A stretch of 64,000 nucleotides of DNA from HGW-17 sp938004375. Its GTDB lineage: Bacteria; Myxococcota_A; Polyangia; HGW-17. A model generated the notes under the pieces. The model was not told the origin of the DNA. It searched no databases and saw only the letters and a program-made list of their open reading frames with translations. Shown here in pieces: positions 33,254 to 41,838 of this stretch (its first letter is position 1; each line of letters starts with the position of its first letter). The stretch is from NCBI GenBank assembly GCA_036802685.1, contig DAIRVS010000001.1:77554-141553 (forward strand), given 5' to 3'. Both the position numbers and the translations under genes were made by a program.

Positions 33254-34513
33254 TCACCGCATGATCAGGTACAGCACGCCCATGCCCAGCAGCATGCCCA
33301 GGAAAAAACCGCCTAGGAACAGGCCCAACCCCCGGCCGGCGCCTTCCACCTCGACCACGTGGCCGCCGGGCGGCGGTGGCGGGGCCGGCGCCACCCGCAG
33401 GGTCTCGGAGGGGACGTGGGGCAGGGAGGACGCCGAGGCCGGGGACGTCCCGGAGGTCGCCGAGGAAGGGGACGGGGGGGAACCCTCCGCGCCGGTTTCG
33501 CCCGAGCCAGGCGGCATCCCCACGGGAGTCGGCAGCGGCTCGGAGTCGTCGAAGTCCGTCGCGGACACCTGGGGCGCCCCGGCGTCATAATCGACGCCCC
33601 CGTCATCCACCCGCAGCGGTGCCAGGGGCGGGAAGATCATCTCGAGGGCGGAGATCACCTCGTGCATGTCCTGCGGCCGGTCCTCCGGGTTCTTCTCGAG
33701 GCAGCCCAGGATCAGTTCGTCCACCAGCGCCGGGCGCTCGGCCGACGGCGGCAGGGTGACCTTCTCCCGCAGGTGCATGTGCATCACCTCGGTGAGGTCC
33801 TCGTGGACGAACGGCAGGCGCCCGGTGATCATCTCGTAGCCCAGCACGCCCAGGGCATAGATGTCGCTGCGCGCGTCCACCGGCTTGCCGCGACACTGCT
33901 CGGGGGACATGTAGTACGGCGTGCCCAGGGTGATGCCCTGGCGCGTCTTGGGCAGGTCCTGACCTTCCAGGGGCTCGAGGAGCTTGGCCAGGCCGAAGTC
34001 CAGCAGTTTGGTGCGCGGCGGCCAGTGACCGTCGTTGGAGGGCACCAGGAAGATGTTCTCGGCCTTCAGGTCGCGGTGGATGACGCCCTTGGCGTGGGCG
34101 GCGGCCAGGGACAGCGCGAGCATGCGCAGGATCTGCCCCGCCGCGAAGGCGCCAAGCTTGCCGTGGCGCTTCAGGAACTCGAGCAGGCGCTCCCCGCGCA
34201 GATACTCCATGACGAAGTAGTACCGCCCGTCCTCGTACTCGCCGAAGCCGAAGATGTCCACGATGCCGGGGTCGCCGATGGCGTTGACGACCATGGCCTC
34301 CTGCTTGAACCGCTGGATGTTCTCCGGATTCTGGGCCACGTGGGGGTGGATCAACTTGATCGCGACCTTCTTGCCGATGACGGGGTGGACGCCCGCGTAC
34401 ACGGTGCCCATGCCGCCGGCGTCGATTCGGCGCCGGACGACGTACTCGCCGAGCTTGGTGCCGGCGGGCACGTCGGGAAAGGAGTTTTTCCAGGGGGCGG
34501 GGCCTCGGGCCAT
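33254..34513 (-). CDS. Membrane-anchored Ser/Thr protein kinase
   Basis: A 419-residue Hanks-type kinase. Seen: Gly loop IDAGGMGTVYAG, VAIKLIHPH Lys, HRDLKAENIF catalytic loop, LLDFGLAK, GTPYYMSPEQ and SDIYALGVLGYE. A ~110-residue Pro/Ser/Ala-rich linker leads to a single Gly/Leu transmembrane helix at the C-terminus. It is the middle gene of a five-gene operon, 3 bases after the small lipoprotein gene and 12 before the UPRTase-like gene, so its partners may be encoded beside it. Confidence 0.95.
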   Translation of the reverse strand: MARGPAPWKNSFPDVPAGTKLGEYVVRRRIDAGGMGTVYAGVHPVIGKKVAIKLIHPHVAQNPENIQRFKQEAMVVNAIGDPGIVDIFGFGEYEDGRYYFVMEYLRGERLLEFLKRHGKLGAFAAGQILRMLALSLAAAHAKGVIHRDLKAENIFLVPSNDGHWPPRTKLLDFGLAKLLEPLEGQDLPKTRQGITLGTPYYMSPEQCRGKPVDARSDIYALGVLGYEMITGRLPFVHEDLTEVMHMHLREKVTLPPSAERPALVDELILGCLEKNPEDRPQDMHEVISALEMIFPPLAPLRVDDGGVDYDAGAPQVSATDFDDSEPLPTPVGMPPGSGETGAEGSPPSPSSATSGTSPASASSLPHVPSETLRVAPAPPPPPGGHVVEVEGAGRGLGLFLGGFFLGMLLGMGVLYLIMR

Positions 34514-34516
34514 GGT

Positions 34517-34870
34517 TTACTTCCGATTCTCCTGCCACTTCCCGAGCACCTCCTCCAGACAGGACTCCATCTGGGGGCAGTCGGTGTTGACGCAGGACAT
34601 GAGGCGATCGAACAGGCTCCTGTTCTCGGTCTTGAGCTTCTCGCAGTCCTCGTAGACCCAGTCCTTGACGCGGTCGAAGGCGAACCGCTGGTTCAGTTCG
34701 TGGGCCCGGGAGCAGGACCCGAGCTTGGCGATCAGGTGGGTGCAGGAGCGCTGCGGGTCGGAGACGGCGATCCCGCCCGCGGGCACGTCGGTGGTCTCGG
34801 CCTTCTTGTCGCAGCCGCCCGCGCCCAGCACGAGGGGTAACAGGATCAGGGCGATGAGGCGGGTCGTCAT
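34517..34870 (-). CDS. Small Cys-rich lipoprotein
   Basis: A 117-residue lipoprotein (lipobox AGGC, Cys20). The mature part has six further Cys in a regular layout (SC..GSC...EDC...SC..DC..SC), which suggests three disulfides in a helical fold. The ATG overlaps the stop of the GlgE-like gene (ATGA at 34867-34870), with GAGG at 5 bases. Similar spacing occurs in the lipoprotein at 59058-59420. The role is unknown. It could be an outer sensor or inhibitor paired with the kinase encoded 3 bases later. Confidence 0.75.
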   Translation of the reverse strand: MTTRLIALILLPLVLGAGGCDKKAETTDVPAGGIAVSDPQRSCTHLIAKLGSCSRAHELNQRFAFDRVKDWVYEDCEKLKTENRSLFDRLMSCVNTDCPQMESCLEEVLGKWQENRK

Positions 34871-36147
34871 TCGGTCCTCCTGAGCAGCACGAGCTCGGCC
34901 GGCGCGAGCTCGATCACGCCGGCGGCGGGCTCCCAGGACCAGTGCCCGTCGCCGTCCCCGGAGAAGTGGAACGGGCGGCACAACTCGCAGGACTCCACGA
35001 GCGCCACCGCGCGGGGCTGGGTCCAGTCCTTGTTGATGATCATGCGGCTCTCCTGGCCGTCCACGGTCTTGGAGAGCGTGAGGGTGGGCTCCCACAGCGG
35101 CGACAGGGCCAGCACACGGCCCTCCTCGCACAGCATGGGCCACAGACGGGTCATACGGTTGCAGGCCCGCACGAACGCGGAGATGTCTGGGGCGCGGGGC
35201 TCCTGGTCCGCCGGGGTGGTTCGCACCGCGTGGCAGGGCCGCTGCCAGCAGTACTCGTAGCCCATGGTCATCTGCAGCGCGCTGGAGAACCAGCAGGCGA
35301 ACAGGTAACGCTGGTGCTGCACGGCCGTGAGCGCCTCGGTCTTGTGGAACAGGCGCGGGGTGTCATGGTTCTCGGGGAAGGAGACCGTGGGCGCGACGGC
35401 CTGGAGCCGATCGTGCTGCGAGAGCGCCCAGTCGGAGTCGAACTGCCACCAGCACGACGAGTTGTACAGGTGGTGGAAGCCGCAGTCCCGCAGGGCGTGG
35501 ACCTTCTCGACGCTCTCGCCCAGGGCGTCGGCGATGAACAGCACGGGCTCCCGGGCCCGGGTGAGCGCGGTCCTGACGCAGGTGCGCCACAGCGGAGCCG
35601 GCACCGAGGTGACGTGCATGCAGCGATAACCGGTGAACCCCAGCTGGGTCCAGAAGTCGACGACGGTCTCCAGGTACTTCCAGAGCGTCTCGCGGTCCTT
35701 CGCCCCGTACAGGTCGAATTCGACCTGGTCGTCCCACACGGTGACCGAGGCGGGGTCCAGCGGGTCCGGGCCGAACGGGTGCACGAACGCACCGGCGTCG
35801 TCACGCACGAACCAGTCCGGGTGGCGCTCCACCACGGGGGCGTCGACGGCGCAGTGGAGCAGGTCCAGGTCGGTCATGAAGCGCACGCCCCGCTCGCGGT
35901 GGCGCTGCAAGAAGCGCTGCAACTGCGAAATCCCAGATTCCTCTCCTGTCCCGGGCGGCACGAACCGCGGATTCAGGCGGAAGGGATCGGCCATGGCGAA
36001 GATCGAACCGGACGTCCCCGGCGAAAAGACATTATTTAAATAAATCCAATTGAAGCCCAGGTCCACGGCGTGATCCACCCACCCCTCCCACTGGTCCAGA
36101 TTCCCGGCCAGCGTGGGAAAGATGTTGTAGATCAGGGTCTTGTGCAT
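34867..36147 (-). CDS. GlgE-like GH13 protein lacking catalytic Asp (possible pseudoenzyme)
   Basis: A 426-residue protein with the TIM-barrel order of alpha-amylase family GH13, closest by eye to GlgE maltosyltransferase: LGFNWIYLNNVFSPGTSGSIFA (31-51), LDLLHCAVDAP, GYRCMHVTSVPAPLW (173-187), VLFIADALGES, GFHHLYNSSCWW and FPENHDTPR (~257-265). The expected nucleophile Asp of GFRVDN is Met177, and the acid/base Glu of LAEAF is Asp207. The third Asp (262) is kept. The ATG at 36147 has GGAG at ~8 bases, and upstream in-frame sequence is unlike the family. It heads the five-gene operon and may sense or bind glucans. Confidence 0.72.
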   Translation of the reverse strand: MHKTLIYNIFPTLAGNLDQWEGWVDHAVDLGFNWIYLNNVFSPGTSGSIFAMADPFRLNPRFVPPGTGEESGISQLQRFLQRHRERGVRFMTDLDLLHCAVDAPVVERHPDWFVRDDAGAFVHPFGPDPLDPASVTVWDDQVEFDLYGAKDRETLWKYLETVVDFWTQLGFTGYRCMHVTSVPAPLWRTCVRTALTRAREPVLFIADALGESVEKVHALRDCGFHHLYNSSCWWQFDSDWALSQHDRLQAVAPTVSFPENHDTPRLFHKTEALTAVQHQRYLFACWFSSALQMTMGYEYCWQRPCHAVRTTPADQEPRAPDISAFVRACNRMTRLWPMLCEEGRVLALSPLWEPTLTLSKTVDGQESRMIINKDWTQPRAVALVESCELCRPFHFSGDGDGHWSWEPAAGVIELAPAELVLLRRTE

Positions 36148-36167
36148 CCGCGACTCCAGGAGCGCCC

Positions 36168-36196
36168 ATTCTATTGGATGCCCCTTCCCGTGGCAA
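36168..36196 (-). promoter_or_regulatory. Promoter of the five-gene kinase operon
   Basis: On the minus strand, TTGCCA (36191-36196) and TAGAAT (36168-36173) are 17 bases apart, about 20 bases before the ATG of the GlgE-like gene. This is the only strong promoter-like sequence seen for genes 36147 to 30937. Confidence 0.55.
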
Positions 36197-36342
36197 CGCT
36201 TTTTTCGGAGAACCAATGGAACGGTTCCTCCCCACCTCAGTCTGGAAGCACCAGAGTTCAGTGCACAACTGGCATGGGGTACACAAGAACGATGGCAGAT
36301 CAATGACCCGCACGAAGAATGACAGACTTAATTGCAATAGGA

Positions 36343-37092
36343 TCATCCCGGACGGTCTAAGGGGCGATCGACGATATCCGAGAAGATGGGTTCGCGCACA
36401 CCCACAACCCGGCAGACGGGATCCGCTTCCACCACATGGGTCACGGAAGGACGGACGGTGTCTGGGAGACAGGCGGCTTCGGCAGGCGCAATGCTTCGCA
36501 CGTGGCCGACCAGTTCCACGAAATCGCCTTCGTCCAGGCGGCATTCGGAAAAACGGCGCCGATCGAGGTCCCCTGGTTCCATTACATACCCGTGTCTCTC
36601 AAGGATGGCCAGGGCCTCGGCCGTCGGCCGGGTCTCCCAGTTGAACACCACGAGTTCGTCACACCCGAGCTCCAGGTGGGCGCCCCGGGCGAGCACCCAA
36701 GCCGTTCCGCTGGTATCCGAAACCAAGAAGCGCGCCGCGCATCGCTCTTCGAAGATGGGAGTGTACATGTCGTTTTTTCGAGAGTGAAGCTCCACCAGGA
36801 GCGTATACGCAGCGCATGGGGACCTGGTCAGTGGCGACCGTAGCGGCTCGGTAATGCCGGTGACCCTGCCTCTGACGACCACACGAGTGCCATCGGGGGC
36901 AGAAGCCAGTGCAACGCGGGGAGCCTTGCGCCAAGCGTTTCGGATCCAACGTCGCACCCGGGTCTGGTGACGCCAGGAGAAAAAGATCCCGACAACGATG
37001 ACCACCACCACCACAACGAAGCCGAGAATTTCCGGGCTGACATCACTGAACACACCAATGGTCAGTTCCATGTTTCTCGGGTTCATCTGCAT
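36343..37092 (-). CDS. Membrane protein with GIDE-like domain
   Basis: A ~249-residue protein with one N-terminal transmembrane helix (IGVFSDVSPEILGFVVVVVV...) followed by a basic stretch and a domain with the pattern VVVRGRVTGITEPLRSPLTRSPCAAYTLLVEL. That pattern resembles the GIDE-type domain found in eukaryotic MULAN ligases and many bacterial membrane proteins. No RING is present. Three close ATGs (37092, 37086, 37071) are possible starts and none has a strong ribosome site. Local GC is lower than in neighbouring genes. It is unlikely to share the operon on either side. Confidence 0.6.
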   Translation of the reverse strand: MQMNPRNMELTIGVFSDVSPEILGFVVVVVVIVVGIFFSWRHQTRVRRWIRNAWRKAPRVALASAPDGTRVVVRGRVTGITEPLRSPLTRSPCAAYTLLVELHSRKNDMYTPIFEERCAARFLVSDTSGTAWVLARGAHLELGCDELVVFNWETRPTAEALAILERHGYVMEPGDLDRRRFSECRLDEGDFVELVGHVRSIAPAEAACLPDTVRPSVTHVVEADPVCRVVGVREPIFSDIVDRPLDRPG

Positions 37093-37233
37093 TTTCAAAA
37101 AGCCCGCTTCTGCAGTACTGCCGCGAGGTTCCTCCCTGTCGAGCCATGATGCATATATACCTGAAGAAAGCAAATACCCCTGCGGCCCAAAAACCACAAC
37201 CACGATTCCATCTGACCAACGGTCACCGTGCGA

Positions 37234-40200
37234 CTACAGGGGCCCGGCCGAGCGCGGGTCGGGGAGAACCCCGGACAAGAGGCCCCCGGAGGCGGTCGAA
37301 AGGGCGTCCGGAGCGGACACCGGCGCGCGGCGGCGGTGGACCTCGTAGGCGAAGTGATCCAGCGCCTTCTCGTCGGCGGGCTCGCCGTTGAGCTGCAGCA
37401 CGACGAAGGGGAGTCCCAGGTCCCGCTGGGCGTGGAAGAACTGCGCCTCGGCGATCTTGTTGGGCATGCACTCGAGCGGCCCCACCGAGACGACGCCGTC
37501 GATGACCCCGTGGCGGTACTCGTGGACCGGGCCGCCCAGGGTGAGCACCGCCTCGCCGAGGAGATCGTCGCGCAGATACGGCGCGCTCGCGGCCAGGGAC
37601 TCGGCGGCCGTGGTGCGCGCGGGCCAGCCCAGGGCCTCGGCGAACACGCGGTACAGGCGGCCGGTGATGCTCTTCTGCAGGAAGGTCGACACCGCCCGGG
37701 CCCAGAACGCGTCGGGTGTGGTGAAGCGGCCGCGGCGGATCTCCTGCTCGTTGCTCAGGTCGGTGTACTCCAGCCACTCCCCGAGGGGCGCCAGGCGGGC
37801 CCGCAGGCCCCGCTGCTCGAGCTTCTCGACCACGAAGTCGTTGGAGAACGGATCCAGGCGCACGTAGATTTCACCCACCACGGCCACGGTGGGCGGCTCG
37901 CGGCCCGGCGTCACGAGGGCGGCGAACCCGGCCGCGGCCCGGGCGCAGATGGCGCGCACGCCGAAGAGCCCGCCCATGGTCTCCATCAGGCTGTTGCCCA
38001 GGGAAGGCGCGGGCGTGCCCTCGAGGTGGCGGACCAGCTCCTGCTGGGTGCGGTCGAAGAGCTCCTGGGCCGCCCCGGGCCGCGACTCCACCGGCCGCGT
38101 GTGAAGGAGGGCCTCGGTCAGGAGGTCCCCGGCCACGAACGCAGCGAAGGTCTTGAGCGCCAAACCCTTGGAGATGCCGGCGAAATAATCCGAGTCCGGC
38201 TGGGACACCAGTTTCACGCGGTCGAGCAGGCCCAGACGCTTGAGCACGGTCTTGTGCAGCAGGTTGTACATGCCGAAGCGGCAGGGCCCGGACGCCGTGG
38301 GCATGAAGAAGGCGAAGCGGTCCTCGCGGCGCGCCTCCTGCAGCCGCGCCAGCAGCGATCCCAGGGTCACCACCGCGGGCAGGCACTCCTTGCCCGAGGT
38401 GTACTTGCGCCCCAGACGCAGGGCGTGGCGGTCCGGCATGGGCAGCGCCTCGGCCAGAAACCCGTCCCCCCGCAGGGAGGCGGCCGCCAGCTCGGCGTTC
38501 TCTCCCATCCGCGGGAAGAGCAGGATGTCGCGCCGGCGCCGCGTGTCCGCCAGGGTCAACGCGTCGAGCTCCAGGAGCCGCAGTTGCTCATGGGGGCGCG
38601 CCTGGCTCGCGTGACCGCCGGCCAGATCCTGGCGAGCGCAGTATAAAAATGCCTCCAGCCGGGTGCGCGTCCCGGCGTCCCCCGCGTGGCCGTCGGTCTC
38701 GATGACGGCGTGGGGCTTCCCGTGGAGGATGGTGCCGGCGAAGTGCAGGGAGAAACTGTCCGGGCCGCAGCTGTAGTTGCTGCAAAACACGGCGTAGTGG
38801 CCGGGGGTGCGGCGCACCTCGTGGGCGGCCCGCAGGTTGGCCTGCCCGTAGCCCCAGTAGACCGACTCGAACACCGGTACGTCGTCGCCCACCGGGTAGC
38901 AGTCCACCGGGACCGCCACGGCCCCCAGGTCGCGCAGCAGGCGCGGCACGTTGGAGTTGAGCACGTGGTTGTAGAGCGTGTACGTCCGCCCCAGCACGAC
39001 CACCAGCGGCCGCCCGTGCTCCCGGGCCCAGTCGATCGCCTCGCGCCCGAGCCCGGGGAGCCGCGCGTCGAACGCCGCCTGGGCCTCCCGGGCCGCCGCA
39101 AACGCACGAGCGAACACCCGCGGCTCCGTCACCCCCGCCTCCCGGGCAGCGGCTTCACAGGTGCGCCGAAACAACTCCGAATCCAGGTTCCCCGGGCCCA
39201 TGTCGAGCACCGGTTGCAGGAAGCGCACCTTCGGCCGACCGGCGTACAGGGTGCGCAGCAGGTCGGCGCTGGCCTGGGCCAGCGGGCACGTCGTCGAGTG
39301 CGCCTCCTGGCCCACGCGGGGCACGTCCCGGAGCATGGGCAGCAGCACGAAGTCCGGCGCCGTGTCGATCATGGCCCCCACCTGGCCGGTATACATCTGC
39401 ATCGGCGCGCACATGGGCACGTTGGAGCGAGCGATGCCCTCCCGGAGCCGGTCCGGCCCCGCATCCCCCGGGATCCGCAGCGCGAACCCCAGCTCGTGGT
39501 AGAAAGTCGCAAAGAAGGGGAACAACCCCTGCAGCAGGAACTCGTGGGTCAGGGCCAGGCTCGGTCGGCCCCCACCGTCGTTCCGGGAGGCCTCCTCCAG
39601 CCTCCGCGCCACCTCCTCCTGGATCCGGGCGCGCCGCGTGAACGGGTCCGTCGCCGCGGCCGGCAGGGCGGGCCGGTCCGGGCTGCGATCGTACAAAGAG
39701 CAGGCGCCGCCCCAGAAAAACGGACGCACGCCGTCGGTGAACCGCACGCGCAGCCGGTCGATGCGGCACCGGTTCCCCGGGGCGCTGCAGCCCTTGGTGC
39801 TCGTGCAGACGAACGTCTCCCGGGCCTCCACCCGCGCGTCCAGACAGGACTCGAGCCGCAGCGATCCGTGCACCGTCGCGGCCGCGTGCCGGCGGGCCAG
39901 CAGCGCGATCCCAATGGCCCCCATGAGCCCGGGGGCCGGCGGCACCACGACCTCGCGCCCGGTCTGTCGCGCCACCGCCGCCGCCAGAGCCATGGACGAA
40001 AAAGGCATCCCCTGGCAGAAGATCTTCTTCCCCACGTCCCTCGCGCCCTTCACCCGGTTCATGTAGTTCTGCACCACGGAGTCGTAGATGCCCGCCACCA
40101 GCGCCTCCATGGGCTCCCCGGCGGCCTGGGCCTGTTCGATCACCTCGGCCATGAACACCGAGCAGTGCTGGCCCAGGGACACGCCCCGGTCCGCGGACAG

Positions 40201-41619
40201 GGCCAGCTCCGAGAGCGCCCCCACGTCGAGCCCCGGGCACAGGCGCAGGCCCTGCTCCTCGATGAACGACCCGGTCCCGGCCGAGCACGCCTCGTTCATG
40301 GCGGCGTCCACGATGTCGCGGCCCGACAGGCGGATGTACTTCGCATCCTGCCCACCGATCTCGAAGATGGTGTCCACCTCCGGGTCCACCGACAGCGCAC
40401 CCTCGGCGTGGGCGGCGATCTCATTGAGGATGATCACGCCGTCGTCGCCGGCGACCGCCCGGACGAGTGCCCCCACGATCTCGCGACCCGAGCCCGTCAC
40501 GCCCGCGCAGCGCACGGGAACGCCCGTCCCCGCGGCCTCAAAGAAGCGCGCCAGCAGCGTCTGGGCCGCGCCCACGGGGTCCCCGCCGGTGCGCACGTAG
40601 GCGTGCCACAGGGTCCGTCCGTCCCCGGCGTCGAGGGCGGCGAGCTTGGAGCCCGTGGAGCCCATGTCCAGGCCCAGGACCACCGCCTGGCCCGGCGTGA
40701 AACCCGGAAGCGGCGCCTCGGACGTCATCTGCACCCGCGCGAGGGACTCCACGAGCGGACCCACGGCCTCGAAGGTGCGAAGGTCGCCGTCCGACAGCCA
40801 CGCCTCGGGCGGCCCGGGGGGGGCGAGCCGGCCCTCCCTGGACAGATCCACGGCCTCGAGCGCCGCGCCCAGCGCCCCATAGAAGCGGTGGGAGTCCCCC
40901 GAGAGCCCCTCCACCCGCATCCCGTGCGCGCCGAAGAACGCCTCGAAGTGGCGCCGGATGCGCGCGCTCTCGCACACTTGGCCCGACAGGATCACCGTCG
41001 GCGGCGCCAGCGCGGGCTTGACCAGGACCTCGAGGTTCTCGGCCACCGCGTCGAACAGGCCGGCCAGGATCCGCGCCCGGTCCTCGCCCTTGTTGGCGAG
41101 GTGGGTCATGTCCGTCTTGAGGATCACCGGGCAGCGCCCGGACAGCGGCAGCGGCGCCTCCACGGCAGCGGCCAGGCGGTCGGCCTCCTCCACCGGGAGC
41201 CCGAAGCGGCCCGTCAACTGGGCCAGGAAGTTGCCGGTGCCCTGGGAGCAGCGCGTGTTTTCACGAAAGACCCGGCTGGCGTCGTCGTGGAGCTCGAGCA
41301 CCGAGAAGCCGTGGGCGCCGGCGTCGAGCACGGTCACCCGGGTCTGGCCGGGGTGCACGAACCGAACGCCGCGCTCCAGCGCCCGCGGCGCCGGCACCAC
41401 GGTCAGCCGGGTCACGCCGGCCATGCGGCCGGTGACCGCCGCCCCCGCCAACTCCCCGAGTTTTTTTGTCTCTCGCAACAATGTCCCCCGGGGGTCGCCC
41501 CCGTGTTCGAGGACTGTACTAGTCGTCCATTTCAGACCATCACTGGCGTCCTCGAGAACCACCAGTTTCATCGTCTCCGCGCCAATATCGATTCCAATAT
41601 ATTTGTTTTTTAAAGACAT
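37234..41619 (-). CDS. Fused 2-hydroxyacyl-CoA dehydratase activase-type protein, 1461 residues
   Basis: It contains two BadF/BadG/HgdC ASKHA ATPase domains: residues 1-~270 (YIGIDIGAETMK, RCSQGTGNF) and ~310-600 (VVLGLDMGSTGSKLA, IFEIGGQDAKYI, NEACSAGTGSFIEEQ). A Cys-rich DUF2229-like part follows (CSAPGNRCRIDRL) and then HgdB-like regions (SNVPMCAPMQMYTGQ, TTCPLAQA, NYSCGPDSF). The whole matches the large CoA-enzyme activase group, which uses ATP and Fe-S to drive low-potential electron transfer in anaerobic dehydration or ring reduction. The ATPase Cys in GTG motifs are kept. It stands alone, with no dehydratase subunits nearby. The ATG at 41619 has a weak GGTG site. Confidence 0.85.
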   Translation of the reverse strand: MSLKNKYIGIDIGAETMKLVVLEDASDGLKWTTSTVLEHGGDPRGTLLRETKKLGELAGAAVTGRMAGVTRLTVVPAPRALERGVRFVHPGQTRVTVLDAGAHGFSVLELHDDASRVFRENTRCSQGTGNFLAQLTGRFGLPVEEADRLAAAVEAPLPLSGRCPVILKTDMTHLANKGEDRARILAGLFDAVAENLEVLVKPALAPPTVILSGQVCESARIRRHFEAFFGAHGMRVEGLSGDSHRFYGALGAALEAVDLSREGRLAPPGPPEAWLSDGDLRTFEAVGPLVESLARVQMTSEAPLPGFTPGQAVVLGLDMGSTGSKLAALDAGDGRTLWHAYVRTGGDPVGAAQTLLARFFEAAGTGVPVRCAGVTGSGREIVGALVRAVAGDDGVIILNEIAAHAEGALSVDPEVDTIFEIGGQDAKYIRLSGRDIVDAAMNEACSAGTGSFIEEQGLRLCPGLDVGALSELALSADRGVSLGQHCSVFMAEVIEQAQAAGEPMEALVAGIYDSVVQNYMNRVKGARDVGKKIFCQGMPFSSMALAAAVARQTGREVVVPPAPGLMGAIGIALLARRHAAATVHGSLRLESCLDARVEARETFVCTSTKGCSAPGNRCRIDRLRVRFTDGVRPFFWGGACSLYDRSPDRPALPAAATDPFTRRARIQEEVARRLEEASRNDGGGRPSLALTHEFLLQGLFPFFATFYHELGFALRIPGDAGPDRLREGIARSNVPMCAPMQMYTGQVGAMIDTAPDFVLLPMLRDVPRVGQEAHSTTCPLAQASADLLRTLYAGRPKVRFLQPVLDMGPGNLDSELFRRTCEAAAREAGVTEPRVFARAFAAAREAQAAFDARLPGLGREAIDWAREHGRPLVVVLGRTYTLYNHVLNSNVPRLLRDLGAVAVPVDCYPVGDDVPVFESVYWGYGQANLRAAHEVRRTPGHYAVFCSNYSCGPDSFSLHFAGTILHGKPHAVIETDGHAGDAGTRTRLEAFLYCARQDLAGGHASQARPHEQLRLLELDALTLADTRRRRDILLFPRMGENAELAAASLRGDGFLAEALPMPDRHALRLGRKYTSGKECLPAVVTLGSLLARLQEARREDRFAFFMPTASGPCRFGMYNLLHKTVLKRLGLLDRVKLVSQPDSDYFAGISKGLALKTFAAFVAGDLLTEALLHTRPVESRPGAAQELFDRTQQELVRHLEGTPAPSLGNSLMETMGGLFGVRAICARAAAGFAALVTPGREPPTVAVVGEIYVRLDPFSNDFVVEKLEQRGLRARLAPLGEWLEYTDLSNEQEIRRGRFTTPDAFWARAVSTFLQKSITGRLYRVFAEALGWPARTTAAESLAASAPYLRDDLLGEAVLTLGGPVHEYRHGVIDGVVSVGPLECMPNKIAEAQFFHAQRDLGLPFVVLQLNGEPADEKALDHFAYEVHRRRAPVSAPDALSTASGGLLSGVLPDPRSAGPL

Positions 41620-41838
41620 TTTACACCATGGGGGCGTGTTGGATAGATTCCAACGACGACTAGACCGATGTATCAGTCACCGATCTTCCGCGCCTTGTCA
41701 ATGGAAATGTGCGCCTTCGGCTGCGACGGGCGTTGCGACGGGCGGCGTCCCCATTGACTGTCCGGGCGTTTCATGTCAACTTGGGTCCTCTTTCGTACGC
41801 TTCACGAACCCGGCCTCGCAGGTCGCACGGGGAAGTCC

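Noticed and set aside
38686..41613. A 2.9 kb open frame on the plus strand, antisense to the activase-type gene
   Set aside because: High GC gives long antisense frames. The translation is His/Gly/Arg/Gln-rich without motifs, while the minus strand carries clear conserved domains.
41620..41838. Promoters for the activase-type gene and the RCC1 lipoprotein
   Set aside because: Good TTGACA and TTGACT hexamers are present, but no acceptable -10 box lies at 15-19 bases on either strand.
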